From assembly GCF_019613955.1 (NCBI RefSeq), contig NZ_CP080443.1, positions 1,736,001 to 1,800,000 of the forward strand: 64,000 bases of DNA. Reading direction: 5' to 3'. Of this stretch, positions 22,756 to 31,474 are shown piece by piece. Origin of the DNA: Chryseobacterium sp. LJ668. Its GTDB lineage: Bacteria; Bacteroidota; Bacteroidia; Flavobacteriales; Weeksellaceae. The translations under genes were made by a program, and so were the position numbers. The notes under the pieces were generated by a model. The model saw nothing but the letters and a program-made list of their open reading frames with translations. It searched no databases and was not told the origin of the DNA. Position 1 is the stretch's first letter. Each line of letters starts with the position of its first letter.

Positions 22756-23313
22756 CTATTTCATACGATCCGGATTTTGTTTCAGAAAGCTTTCCCAGCC
22801 AGTATAAGATTTTGTATCAGCAATTGTACCCGAATTGAAGTGATGGCAAACTGCTACAGCCAAACCATCAGAGGCGTCAAGATATTTAGTGGGAAATTCT
22901 TTCAAATTCAAAAGATTTTTGAGCATTCCGGCCACCTGCTCTTTGCTGGCATTTCCATTTCCGGTAATAGCCATTTTAATTTTTTTGGGCGAATATTCTG
23001 TAATCGGAATGTTTCTGTGAAGACTAGCTGCCATCGCAACTCCCTGGGCGCGACCCAATTTTAGCATCGATTGTACATTTTTTCCAAAGAAAGGTGCTTC
23101 CAGTGCTACTTCATCAGGATGATATTGATCAATCAGCGCAAGTGTTTTTTCAAAAATATATTTAAGTTTTGTTTCGTGATTAGGATATTTCTTTAGAATA
23201 AGTTCATGAATAGAAATCATTTCCATCTGCCCTTTTTTTATCGAAATAAGTCCAAAACCCATAATGGCAGTTCCCGGGTCGATACCTAAAATTATTTTCT
23301 CTGCTGAAATCAT
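22756..23313 (-). CDS. ruvC: Crossover junction endodeoxyribonuclease RuvC
   Basis: A 185-residue Holliday-junction resolvase with RNase H fold. Acidic catalytic residues are visible in GIDPGTAIMGFG (Asp near 11), ALEAPFF (Glu near 71) and DASDGLAVAVCHH near 145. It works with RuvAB in recombinational repair. TATCTTTG read on the minus strand at 23319-23326 lies only about six bases before the ATG, so its mRNA may have almost no leader. Confidence 0.95.
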   Translation of the reverse strand: MISAEKIILGIDPGTAIMGFGLISIKKGQMEMISIHELILKKYPNHETKLKYIFEKTLALIDQYHPDEVALEAPFFGKNVQSMLKLGRAQGVAMAASLHRNIPITEYSPKKIKMAITGNGNASKEQVAGMLKNLLNLKEFPTKYLDASDGLAVAVCHHFNSGTIADTKSYTGWESFLKQNPDRMK

Positions 23314-23401
23314 CGCTCCAAAGATATGACATTCTGCATTTTAATTGGAAAATTTTAATCAACTTATCCTTTCTTTTTATACTTTAGTGAAAAATATTAT
23401 C

Positions 23402-23881
23402 ATGAAAATATTTACTAGCTTAATGGCTGTCAGTATCTTAACTTTCTTCGGAGTGGGGCAGGTTAAAAGCCAGTCTCAATCTTTAAAGGAAGTGAGTGTG
23501 CAAAGCAAAAATGAAATTCTATATCTTTTTTTTAAGATCAGAAAAGATCAGTCTGGTTTAGAAAAAATTTCTCTCAATGATCAGAAAATTGTGAATGGAA
23601 AGATGAAATCAATGCCGGCTTTTAATGAAAATGAGCTCGAAAACGGTGATTTAATCATTACTTTATACGACAGGAGCGGGAAAGAAATTTATATACAAAA
23701 TGCTAAAAATCCTTTAAATCCGGAATTGGAAAGCTTCGGAGATAAGATGGGAAGACATAAGCTTACCTTGCAGGAAAGTGAGTTTAGTTTTAGATTTCCG
23801 CATTTTTCAGAGATTAAATTTGTAAAAATTGAAAAATTCACAGATTCTAAAAAACACCTGCTATTCACTCAAAACTTGTAA
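23402..23881 (+). CDS. Secreted protein of unknown function, paired with M64 peptidase
   Basis: A 159-residue exported protein (signal peptide about 1-23, ending VKSQS) with no recognised family. It is predicted to be mostly beta, with short segments such as NGDLIITLYDRSGKEI. It ends two bases before the M64 peptidase gene, so the two are almost certainly one operon. It may be an inhibitor, chaperone or N-terminal partner of that protease, but that is inference. The ATG at 23402 gives the signal peptide; the longer frame from 23345 does not. Confidence 0.72.
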   Translation: MKIFTSLMAVSILTFFGVGQVKSQSQSLKEVSVQSKNEILYLFFKIRKDQSGLEKISLNDQKIVNGKMKSMPAFNENELENGDLIITLYDRSGKEIYIQNAKNPLNPELESFGDKMGRHKLTLQESEFSFRFPHFSEIKFVKIEKFTDSKKHLLFTQNL

Positions 23882-23883
23882 TC

Positions 23884-25248
23884 ATGAAAAAACATTTATT
23901 AATTCTGTTACTAAGCAGCTCATTCTGCTTTTCACAGACATTTGATACAGTACCTTTGCTTCAAAACGGAACCAATGATAAGCGCATCAATATCGCAGTT
24001 TTGGGTGATGGCTTTACTGTTGCGCAGCTTCCGGCATTTGTAACTTCAGCACAAAATACCGTCAATTATCTTTTTACGAAAAGTCCGTATACAGAATATA
24101 AAAATTACTTCAATGTGTACGCAGTAAAGGTGATTTCTGCTGAATCCGGCGTAAAGCATCCGGGAACCGCAACTGATGTCACAGAACCAGTCATTCCGGT
24201 GTCAAATCCTAATAATTATTTAGGTTCTACCTTTGATATAGGGGTGCACAGATGCATTTACAGCAATACTACAAATAAAGTAGCTCAAGTGCTTTCGGCG
24301 AATGTTCCGGATTATGATATTACCTATGTTCTGGGCAATTCTACAGAATACGGTGGCTGTGGAGGTGCGTATGCTTTTGCTTCTTTAAATTCGTCTGCTA
24401 ACGAAATTGTCGTGCACGAGCTGGGACATTCTTTTGGGAATTTAGCAGATGAGTATTGGTTTGCAGGTTCAGGAGAATCAGCTAATAAAACTCAGACCTC
24501 AAATCCTGCTACAATAAAGTGGAAAAATTGGGTGGGTCTTAATTCTGTGGGGGTGTTTCCTCATGCGGAAAGCCCAAGTTGGTTCAGGCCACATCAAAGT
24601 TGTGAGATGAGGTATCTTAATCAACAGTTTTGTTCAGTTTGTAAAGAGAGAATTATCGAAAAAATTCATAGTTTGGTTTCGCCGGTAGATTCTTTTACGC
24701 CTGTAAACACAAGTACTGTAGATGCAAATTCTAATGTGACGTTTACCGTAAACGAAATTCTTCCTATTCCTAATACTTTGGTTAACACCTGGAAACTGAA
24801 TGGAACAACTCTAGCTGCTACAGGAAATACACTCACTGTCACACCTTCGCAACTCAACAATGGCAATAATACGCTTCTTTTCTCTGTAACCGATAATACG
24901 ACATTGGTAAAAACAGATAATCATAGTACTGTACATTTTACAAACGTCTCGTGGACATTAAATAAAAATGCATTAGGAACTTCTGAAATAAAAGCAGAAG
25001 AAAGAAGATTCAGTATCTATCCTAATCCTGCAAACACAGAATTTTTTATCCGGGGAAGATCAAATTTCGCAAAAGACATAAAAATCACTTTGTATGATGC
25101 ATCAGGGAAATTAGTACCTGTAAAATTTGAATTGCAGGATGCTGCAACGGTTTATGTTGATATTCATGATCTACCTTCCGGTATTTATACTGTCACTGCA
25201 ACTGAGGGTAAAAGCTTAATTATTTCTCAGAAGATTATTAAAGAATAA
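23884..25248 (+). CDS. M64 family metallopeptidase with T9SS sorting domain
   Basis: A 454-residue exported protein. The signal peptide ends near CFSQ. RINIAVLGDGFT and the zinc site HELGHSFGNLADE (H178, E179, H182) match the M64 (IgA peptidase) family. Residues about 265-365 look like an Ig-like domain. The C-terminal 75 residues (FSIYPNPANTEFFIRG, LPSGIYTV) form a type A T9SS sorting domain. The first two bases after the previous gene's stop precede this start. Confidence 0.9.
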   Translation: MKKHLLILLLSSSFCFSQTFDTVPLLQNGTNDKRINIAVLGDGFTVAQLPAFVTSAQNTVNYLFTKSPYTEYKNYFNVYAVKVISAESGVKHPGTATDVTEPVIPVSNPNNYLGSTFDIGVHRCIYSNTTNKVAQVLSANVPDYDITYVLGNSTEYGGCGGAYAFASLNSSANEIVVHELGHSFGNLADEYWFAGSGESANKTQTSNPATIKWKNWVGLNSVGVFPHAESPSWFRPHQSCEMRYLNQQFCSVCKERIIEKIHSLVSPVDSFTPVNTSTVDANSNVTFTVNEILPIPNTLVNTWKLNGTTLAATGNTLTVTPSQLNNGNNTLLFSVTDNTTLVKTDNHSTVHFTNVSWTLNKNALGTSEIKAEERRFSIYPNPANTEFFIRGRSNFAKDIKITLYDASGKLVPVKFELQDAATVYVDIHDLPSGIYTVTATEGKSLIISQKIIKE

Positions 25249-25267
25249 ATATTTATATCACTAAAAT

Positions 25268-25300
25268 AAAAAAATCGGCTCTTATAGGTCGATTTTTTTA
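25268..25300. terminator. Bidirectional terminator between M64 and LigT-like genes
   Basis: ATCGGCT and AGGTCGAT pair around CTTAT with flanking A and T runs. It serves the two converging genes. Confidence 0.75.
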
Positions 25301-25825
25301 TTTCCCGGAAAGTTTTTTTTCAGCAATCGATATCCATTTTCCGTCATGACGCAATAGTGAAATTTTATCAACGATGAATTTAGTTTTAAATTCTTTTCCC
25401 TTATAGATTTCCCATGCTTTAAGATAATATTCGAAAGTGAGATTTCTGTAACCTATCGTCATATGAGGATTAAATGATCGTTTATTAAAGGTGAATACTT
25501 CTTTAACATTTAAAAACAATTGCTTTAGACTTTCATTTTCTTCTGGTTGTATAAATAAAACCGGACTGTTTGGATTAGGAAAACTTCCGAAACCGTTTAA
25601 TTTTATTTCGAAAGATGAAATATGGGTGTCAATTTTATCGAATTCCACATGAATATCATTTTCCATCGTCAACTCTCTTTCAAAAGGAGGAAGTAAAGTG
25701 ATGTGAGCATCATTTTTCAAAGCTTTTGAATTATTAAAATTTAAAGCTAAATCTTTTTGGAAAACTTTTACCTCGTCAATAATCTCCTGTGGCGGATAGA
25801 TCGCGATGAAATACATTTTTTTCAT
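25298..25825 (-). CDS. 2'-5' RNA ligase / cyclic phosphodiesterase family protein
   Basis: A 175-residue protein of the 2H phosphoesterase superfamily. The two catalytic motifs are HITLL (H41/T43) and HMTIG (H121/T123). Such enzymes open or form cyclic phosphates on RNA; the real substrate is not predictable. The ATG at 25825 gives the usual N-terminus MKKMYFIAIYPP; the frame extends upstream but has no conserved sequence. Confidence 0.83.
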   Translation of the reverse strand: MKKMYFIAIYPPQEIIDEVKVFQKDLALNFNNSKALKNDAHITLLPPFERELTMENDIHVEFDKIDTHISSFEIKLNGFGSFPNPNSPVLFIQPEENESLKQLFLNVKEVFTFNKRSFNPHMTIGYRNLTFEYYLKAWEIYKGKEFKTKFIVDKISLLRHDGKWISIAEKKLSGK

Positions 25826-25866
25826 AACGTAAAAATAGGCATTTTTAAAAATTACCATCTAAAATT

Positions 25867-25906
25867 TTATACATAAGAAAATTATACATAAATTTGTTAT
25901 GTATAA
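25867..25906 (+). promoter_or_regulatory. PadR operator overlapping its promoter
   Basis: A perfect ten-base inverted repeat, TTATACATAA (25882-25891) and TTATGTATAA (25897-25906) around ATTTG, resembles the ATGT/ACAT operators of PadR repressors. A direct copy of the left arm lies at 25867-25876. TAAATTTG (25889-25896) inside the palindrome fits the -7 element, so bound protein would block the promoter. The GTG start follows ten bases later. Confidence 0.75.
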
Positions 25907-25915
25907 AATCTATAG

Positions 25916-26239
25916 GTGAAAAACAACAGTCTTTACAAAGGAACTTTGCAAAATATCATTTTAAAATTACTTTCAAAAGAGGTGAAAATGTATGGTTATC
26001 AAATGACACAACGAGCAAAAGATCTTACAGAAGGTGAATTGGAGATGACTGAAGGAGCGTTATATCCTTTGTTGCATAAATTAGAAGGTGATGGAATCAT
26101 CAGTTCCGAAATTCAGAAAATCAATGGGCGAGACCGCAAGTATTACCTTTTAACAGAGAAAGGAAAAAGGCAACAAGCCGCTCAGGAAGCCGAAATGAAA
26201 ACTTATTTATTTAATCTTAATACAATTTTTAATATATGA
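25916..26239 (+). CDS. PadR family transcriptional regulator
   Basis: A 107-residue winged-helix repressor. The N-terminal GTLQNIILKLLSKEVKMYGYQM, the wing with ELEMTEGALYPLLHKLE and GRDRKYYLLTEKGK are the family hallmarks. The start is GTG at 25916, needed to include the conserved first helix. It overlaps the following membrane-protein gene by four bases (ATGA) and is probably autoregulated through the palindrome overlapping its promoter. Confidence 0.92.
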   Translation: MKNNSLYKGTLQNIILKLLSKEVKMYGYQMTQRAKDLTEGELEMTEGALYPLLHKLEGDGIISSEIQKINGRDRKYYLLTEKGKRQQAAQEAEMKTYLFNLNTIFNI

Positions 26240-26847
26240 TAACTAACTTTCAAGAGCGTGAGATAAAAAATTTTCTGAGCAAAAAAAATCTGAATGCTGT
26301 TATTTTGAATGAAATTTATGACCATTTTGTGATACAGATTTCAGAATTAATGAAAGAAAATTTAAGTTTTCAGGAAGCATTTCTTAAAACTAAAGTTGTG
26401 TGGCAATATGAATTAGAAATGGTGAATGCTGATGCCTTGTCATTCAAAAAAATTGCAAGAATAGAGAAGACAATTTTAAAGTCTAGATTCAGAAATATTA
26501 TTTTTTCTTCAATAGCCTTTTCTTTGATTGGCATGGGTGTGTTTTTATTTCTGAATGATTATTTTTATATCATTCAAATCGGTTTAGCACTTCTTTCCCT
26601 TTCAATGCTTTTATACAATTTTGCATTCAAAAAATTGAAATTCAGAGAATACATCGAATTGAGTTTTCATCCTTTGATTTTGAAGAACTTTTTTATAGGA
26701 TGTATTTTATTTTTTATTGTAGGTTTTTTTTCTCAAAATATACATTTTTGGGAATTTGGGATAAGGAAGGTTTTTGGCGTATATGGTATGTTGGTACAGA
26801 TTCAGTTATTATATTTCAGAAGCAAAAAAGTAAATGTTTTAATTTAA
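26236..26847 (+). CDS. PadR-linked membrane protein
   Basis: A 203-residue protein with a soluble N-terminal helical part (about 1-80; LSKKNLNAVILNEIYDHFV) and four membrane helices (about 88-110, 113-130, 150-172 and 178-195). The pair of a PadR repressor followed by a membrane protein with such an N-terminal helical domain is common in Bacillota and Bacteroidota. The function is unknown. A fragment resembling its N-terminus lies just downstream. Confidence 0.78.
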   Translation: MITNFQEREIKNFLSKKNLNAVILNEIYDHFVIQISELMKENLSFQEAFLKTKVVWQYELEMVNADALSFKKIARIEKTILKSRFRNIIFSSIAFSLIGMGVFLFLNDYFYIIQIGLALLSLSMLLYNFAFKKLKFREYIELSFHPLILKNFFIGCILFFIVGFFSQNIHFWEFGIRKVFGVYGMLVQIQLLYFRSKKVNVLI

Positions 26848-26882
26848 GTGTTTTAAATAATTACCTCAGTAGCAGAAAGTAA

Positions 26883-27005
26883 AAAGACAGATGTCTAACT
26901 GAACAAGCTTTACTGGATATTTTGCTGGAAGTTAGTGACAAAATGACTGCGCAAATTTTAAATATTCAGATTGATAAAAACCTGAGTTTTGAAAACACTT
27001 TTTAA
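26883..27005 (+). pseudogene. Decayed fragment resembling the PadR-linked membrane protein
   Basis: An open stretch of about 40 codons encodes TEQALLDILLEVSDKM, then DKNLSFENTF and a stop. It follows the pattern of residues 15-45 of the upstream protein (LNEIYDHFVIQIS, KENLSFQEAF). There is no start codon at its beginning and no downstream membrane part. It reads best as the remnant of a second copy. Confidence 0.55.
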
Positions 27006-27125
27006 ACTTGAATTACATTGACGATGAATTTAAGATGAATCATATTTTGCTTTTTCTCTTGAGTATATTCCTGTAATTTTCAAAAGCATTATCAAAAATT
27101 CAAAATTTCATCGAAACTCTATAAA

Positions 27126-28226
27126 TTAGTTTATGTTTTGATTAGTAGAAATACGTTCTATCATATCGGTAAAATTTTTGATCTCACGATGAGGTTTGAA
27201 GGTTGTGCTTTTCCCTTTTTCTTCATCAGCAATATTTGAAAGAATGATGACAGAAGTTTTTGTCTCGGGATAATAAATATTTAGCGAGGGCGAGCCTTTT
27301 ATATAACCGCTGTGAAAATACGCTGCAGGTTTTCCCATATTCATCATAATGCCGTATCCATATCCCATTTTTCCGAAAATCGGGTGTTGTCTTTCAGCAC
27401 TTTTCAGTAAGAATTTTTTTAATGTTTCGGGTTGTATTATTTTTCCCGAGTAAAGAAGATTGTTCCACCGATGCAAATCATCAACTGTAGACAAAATTCC
27501 GCCTGCAGCAATTCCGATTTCTTTTCCGCCTAATCTTTTAGGCATATTGTGCATGATTTCAAAGTTTTTTTCATTTCCTAAATAAGCTCCGGCAAAATTC
27601 TCACTATCAAACAGATTTCCCGTAGATGAGTTTTTCAGACCCGCTCTTTTGAATAAATCAATCACATTTTCATCATAGGATTTCCCGGTTACTATTTCTA
27701 TAATTTTCCCTAAAGCATTGTAGCCATCATTAGAATAGTGGAAATCTTTTCCGTTTGCAAACATCAATTTCTGACCCAAAGTATTAAGTCCTGAAGTGTG
27801 ATTTAAAAGTTGATGGATCGTGATATTACCGTATTCTTTGCTTTGAAATTCTTTGAGATATTTTGAAGCCTGATCGTCTAAAGTAAGCTTGCCTTCTTCC
27901 ATTTTTAATAAAATAAGAACCGCGGTGAATTGCTTGCTTACTGACCCGATAGCGAAAACTGTTTTATTATTAATCGCTTGTCTATTTTTAAAATCTGCAA
28001 AACCATTATTCCGTAGGTATAATTCAACAGTATCTTTGAAAACACCGACACTGCCGTTGAAATTGTATTGATTAAAAATAGAATCGATTTGAGTTTTATA
28101 TAATTTTTGTTGAAATACGACAACACCAGAATCCGCAATTGCTTTTCTGTTAACTGGTTGTATAGTCTCAGTTTTTTGACAGGAAAATAGAAGGCAAATA
28201 AAACTAAGAATGATTAAAAATTTCAT
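27126..28226 (-). CDS. Serine hydrolase lipoprotein, beta-lactamase class C fold
   Basis: A 366-residue protein with lipobox LLFSC (Cys16). The penicillin-binding fold is indicated by SVSK (Ser95/Lys98), YSN (Tyr164/Asn166) and a HSG triad near residue 304. Such enzymes are peptidases, esterases or DD-peptidases rather than true resistance beta-lactamases unless shown. It is lipid-anchored and exported. The ATG at 28226 gives the signal; the frame upstream is not supported. Confidence 0.87.
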   Translation of the reverse strand: MKFLIILSFICLLFSCQKTETIQPVNRKAIADSGVVVFQQKLYKTQIDSIFNQYNFNGSVGVFKDTVELYLRNNGFADFKNRQAINNKTVFAIGSVSKQFTAVLILLKMEEGKLTLDDQASKYLKEFQSKEYGNITIHQLLNHTSGLNTLGQKLMFANGKDFHYSNDGYNALGKIIEIVTGKSYDENVIDLFKRAGLKNSSTGNLFDSENFAGAYLGNEKNFEIMHNMPKRLGGKEIGIAAGGILSTVDDLHRWNNLLYSGKIIQPETLKKFLLKSAERQHPIFGKMGYGYGIMMNMGKPAAYFHSGYIKGSPSLNIYYPETKTSVIILSNIADEEKGKSTTFKPHREIKNFTDMIERISTNQNIN

Positions 28227-28337
28227 GATGTGCTTTAGATATCTAAAGTTATAAAAAATAAAAAATATCAAAATATGGACGGGAAAAGTTTGAGAAAACC
28301 AACGTTTAAGTTTACTGAAGATGCTTAGCTAATAAAA

Positions 28338-29228
28338 CTATTTCGGTTTTACAAAAACTATGTAAATATCTTCTATCTGTTCTTTACTTGTGAAAAACTT
28401 TACATATTCTTTTGGGATGTAGTGTATGTCATATCTGCTGTAGTACATCCAATAACTTTTGTTGAATGATTTATGGTCAATTTTTTTACCATCTAAAACA
28501 ATAAGAGACTTTTCTGTAGCGCTTGGTGGACCCGAAGAAACTTCTCCCATCATTTTATCAAGCCCATTATAATCCAACTTTATTAACTGCTTTTTGCCTA
28601 ACTCTTTAATTGTGTAAATTGAAAGTTTGTTGTCGTAAACGTAATTATTGGGATTGAATTCTAAGAGACTTTCGAATTTAAGTATTTCTTTTGGAACCTC
28701 TAAAGAATAATAACCGTCTTTATCAGAATTTGTAGTATAGACTTTTGAAATCGTAATAAAACTGACTGTCGCAGAAATCGGCTGTTGTTTATCACCAGAG
28801 ATTATTCTTCCTGAAATGGTAAAATTTTCACCAACATTTTTATTTACTACTTGATTCTTTTCTTTTTTAGATGTCGCAGTATTTACAAATTCTTTTTGTA
28901 CAAGGTTTTTCGTTTGTGCCGGATAAGAATTAATGATACTTGCTGTCAAAGCTAAACCTGCAACGATCATGGAGAATTCTGTTTTTCTTGCTGGATAAGA
29001 AATTTCTTTTTCTTCGTGTGAAAATTCTTTCGAATGATTTTTAAAAAAGATTCCACAAACCTTTTTATTTCTACTTTCGATTATAATATTTGTGATTTCA
29101 AATTTGTTTAAGTGTGAAAAATCAATCACTGTTTTCGAGCACAAGTCACAGAATTTTCCTTCAGAAACATCATGCATATTTTCTAAAGATTCCGTACAAG
29201 GTTTTTCAATTCTTAAAAATGGATTCAT
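28338..29228 (-). CDS. Carboxypeptidase-regulatory-like domain protein
   Basis: A 296-residue protein. The N-terminus has a cysteine pattern (C11, C27, C30; GKFCDLCSKTVIDFS) common at the start of Bacteroidota membrane proteins of this type, then a membrane segment (about 83-102). An extracytoplasmic part follows with a carboxypeptidase-D regulatory-like beta sandwich (about 132-200; SGRIISGDKQQPISATVSF). The ATG at 29228 is chosen; the longer frame runs into the Dph6-like gene. Function unknown. Confidence 0.75.
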   Translation of the reverse strand: MNPFLRIEKPCTESLENMHDVSEGKFCDLCSKTVIDFSHLNKFEITNIIIESRNKKVCGIFFKNHSKEFSHEEKEISYPARKTEFSMIVAGLALTASIINSYPAQTKNLVQKEFVNTATSKKEKNQVVNKNVGENFTISGRIISGDKQQPISATVSFITISKVYTTNSDKDGYYSLEVPKEILKFESLLEFNPNNYVYDNKLSIYTIKELGKKQLIKLDYNGLDKMMGEVSSGPPSATEKSLIVLDGKKIDHKSFNKSYWMYYSRYDIHYIPKEYVKFFTSKEQIEDIYIVFVKPK

Positions 29229-29265
29229 GCTTATTAGTTTTAAACTAAACGGACTTTCTAAAATT

Positions 29266-29976
29266 TTATTTCTGAACCAAATCACAAAACCAGAAAACAT
29301 ATTCTCCATCGTCCTGATTGTCGCCAGACTTCGGCTTGGGATACGTTTTTTTTACATTGTCTCCAATTTCAAACTTAATCGGATTTTTAAAAATCGGTCC
29401 GTCAAAAGTAAAAGTGTGAAATTCTCCGTTTTCTCCGCAAGGATCAACATTTTTAGGAAGATCTTTAATGAGATCATTATCAATAATTCTTCCCGCAAAA
29501 CTTTCATCCAAATAGGTCTCGTTGACGCATGTGATAATAGTTTTAAAACCGAGATCTAAAAATTCGTTGATGAGTTCCGAAGTATTTCGTTTCCACAGAG
29601 GAAAAACAGCTTTCATCCCAATTGTTTTTAACTGATCTTCTCTGTATTTCCTTAAATCTTCCAAGAAAATATCTCCAAAAATAGCATAAGTGATACCGTA
29701 AGATTTAATTTTTGACATTGTTTCAGACATAATCTGCTGATATTCTTCCATCGAGGGTTCTTTCGGAAGTTCCATTTTAATTAAAGGGAAACCTAAACTT
29801 TCAGCTTGTTTTTCCAATAATGAGACAGGAACACCATGCATCGAAATTCGCTGATAATCTTTATTGATACTTGTCAAAAGGGTTGTTATGTCAAACTTAT
29901 TTTCCTTTACAATTTTATATAAGGCAAGCGCAGAATCTTTTCCGCTGCTCCAGTTGAAGATGGCTTTTGGTTTCAT
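29266..29976 (-). CDS. Dph6-like ATP pyrophosphatase
   Basis: A 236-residue PP-loop protein. SSGKDSALALY (residues 10-20) is the ATP-binding PP-loop, and the remainder resembles diphthine-ammonia ligase (GDIFLEDLRKYREDQL). Bacteria have no diphthamide, so the substrate must be different; no one role is established. It is an adenylating, ATP-using enzyme by motif. Confidence 0.82.
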   Translation of the reverse strand: MKPKAIFNWSSGKDSALALYKIVKENKFDITTLLTSINKDYQRISMHGVPVSLLEKQAESLGFPLIKMELPKEPSMEEYQQIMSETMSKIKSYGITYAIFGDIFLEDLRKYREDQLKTIGMKAVFPLWKRNTSELINEFLDLGFKTIITCVNETYLDESFAGRIIDNDLIKDLPKNVDPCGENGEFHTFTFDGPIFKNPIKFEIGDNVKKTYPKPKSGDNQDDGEYVFWFCDLVQK

Positions 29977-30011
29977 GTTTAAATAAATCTTCTCGCAGGA
30001 GGATTGATCTG

Positions 30012-31049
30012 TTACTTTTTTTCAATTTCTTTGATAGGAACAAAACCGCCGTTGAGATAGTCTAGTTTTAATTCGAATGGCACAGAAGCAGGACCCGATG
30101 CGATTAAACCGCCGATAATTCCGAAAAAAGCTGAAGCAAGTACGACATCACCGGTTTTAGCCGTAGATTTTATTTTTCCTGTAAAATAGAAGTCACCATC
30201 TCTTTTTTCTGCTTTTGTATAAAGATTTTCCACAGGAATATAAATGTATGGAGTTCCTTGATAGACAATAGCATACGTGCTGTTTTTTTTGATTTCTTTC
30301 TCTTTACCGTCGATTGTCTCATATATCGTCATGATTTTTGGAGACTTTCCGTAGAATTTTACATTGGTCAATTCTTTTTCAGGCTGCTGGTTTTTAAAGG
30401 AAATATAATTCATGTAAACTCCTTCTTTCATTGTTGTCGTGCTGTACAGACTTAGTTTTTGTTTTTCAATCTGATCAAAGTTTTTTACATCTTCTAAGGT
30501 GTACAGGTCGTTTGGAGTTGCTTTGACCACAATATTTTTGCTGATAAAATCGCTTACCATCTCACTGCCTTTTTTCATTGTAGCTTTCGTAACATCCATA
30601 GAAGAATGGTCTATTACAGAATCTATTTTATCAAGGTATGAGTAGGTTCCGTCATCATTTTTTGCAAAAAGATATGCCTGGAAATAGCAATACCCATGTT
30701 CGCTGAATGCACCGGTGAGTTCTGCAAAATAAAGCTGTTTAAGATACATTACAATAGTACCGTCTTCAGTATTTTCACCATTTATATGGTTGAGAAGATT
30801 CTGAAATTGGTCTGAAAGATTTGTAACAGGTACCACTTTTGCCTTATTGTTAAATGCGCCTTTCTGAACAATTCCTAATGAAGTCGTGTCTGTTCTGGCA
30901 TCAATGAGTTGTATTGTTTTATAATAACTTTTTTCAAGCTTCGTATCCGGAAAGCTTATCGAGAAATCCTCAGTTCTTTTCTGAGCATCGGCAAATGATG
31001 CCAGAACCGCAAATGCCAAAACGAAAATATTTTTAAAAGTGTATTTCAT
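30012..31049 (-). CDS. Secreted protein of unknown function
   Basis: A 345-residue protein with a signal peptide (about 1-22, ending SFADAQ). Most of the chain is beta and alpha mixed, and near the C-terminus is a hydrophobic stretch (DVVLASAFFGIIGGLIASG, about 302-320). This may be a membrane segment or a glycine-rich core strand. No family was recognised. The ATG at 31049 is used because the upstream extension lacks a signal. Confidence 0.65.
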   Translation of the reverse strand: MKYTFKNIFVLAFAVLASFADAQKRTEDFSISFPDTKLEKSYYKTIQLIDARTDTTSLGIVQKGAFNNKAKVVPVTNLSDQFQNLLNHINGENTEDGTIVMYLKQLYFAELTGAFSEHGYCYFQAYLFAKNDDGTYSYLDKIDSVIDHSSMDVTKATMKKGSEMVSDFISKNIVVKATPNDLYTLEDVKNFDQIEKQKLSLYSTTTMKEGVYMNYISFKNQQPEKELTNVKFYGKSPKIMTIYETIDGKEKEIKKNSTYAIVYQGTPYIYIPVENLYTKAEKRDGDFYFTGKIKSTAKTGDVVLASAFFGIIGGLIASGPASVPFELKLDYLNGGFVPIKEIEKK

Positions 31050-31164
31050 CGTTATCTTTTTATAATGGCAAAAATACATCATTGTGTGAATATGTGGTTC
31101 ATTGAAAAATTAAATCTCAGGAAATTTTTTGAAGGTTTTCGATAGTGACAAAGTTTAAATTAAG

Positions 31165-31362
31165 CTATTTGCTTGGTGGTTTTCCAAAATTATTTAGATG
31201 ACTAACCTCTGTTTTTTCGCGTTCAGCAGCATGTCTTTTTTGCAATTCTTCAGAATTTCTATTGACATCGCTTTGTTGAAGAACCCCCATCGGATAAGAT
31301 TTACACGAGATAGCAGATCCCAATAAATAAATTGCTGATATTATTCTGATAAAACTTTTCAT
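31165..31362 (-). CDS. Small lipoprotein
   Basis: A 65-residue protein with a lipoprotein signal (LGSAISCK; Cys at about 20) and a short hydrophilic tail rich in Glu, Lys and Asn. It lies downstream of icmF but behind a terminator. The ATG at 31362 is used. No function can be named. Confidence 0.65.
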   Translation of the reverse strand: MKSFIRIISAIYLLGSAISCKSYPMGVLQQSDVNRNSEELQKRHAAEREKTEVSHLNNFGKPPSK

Positions 31363-31389
31363 TTTAATTTTTCTTAAAAGTAAAAGTAC

Positions 31390-31420
31390 AAAAAACCTCA
31401 AAGAAATTTCCTTGAGGTTT
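31390..31420 (-). terminator. icmF terminator
   Basis: AAACCTCAA (31393-31401) and TTGAGGTTT (31412-31420) pair. Read on the minus strand the hairpin is followed by a T run. Confidence 0.8.
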
Positions 31421-31474
31421 GATTTATAAATGATTTTTACAGGTAGAAGTCAATCATTGACTTCAGACCTGGTG

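Noticed and set aside
26700..26882. 60-codon plus-strand frame overlapping the end of the PadR-linked membrane gene.
   Set aside because: It is out of frame with the real gene and encodes no recognisable protein.
27126..28226. Serine hydrolase considered as an antibiotic-resistance beta-lactamase.
   Set aside because: The SVSK/YSN motifs show the fold only; lipid anchoring and divergence fit the broad peptidase/esterase group, and no resistance claim is supported.
28338..29309. Longer start at 29309 for the carboxypeptidase-regulatory-like gene.
   Set aside because: The extension overlaps the end of the Dph6-like gene, and the conserved N-terminal cysteine pattern begins right after Met at 29228.
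29092..29559. 155-codon frame on the plus strand opposite the Dph6-like and carboxypeptidase-like genes.
   Set aside because: It is antisense to two genes with clear motifs, and its translation is low-complexity without family features.
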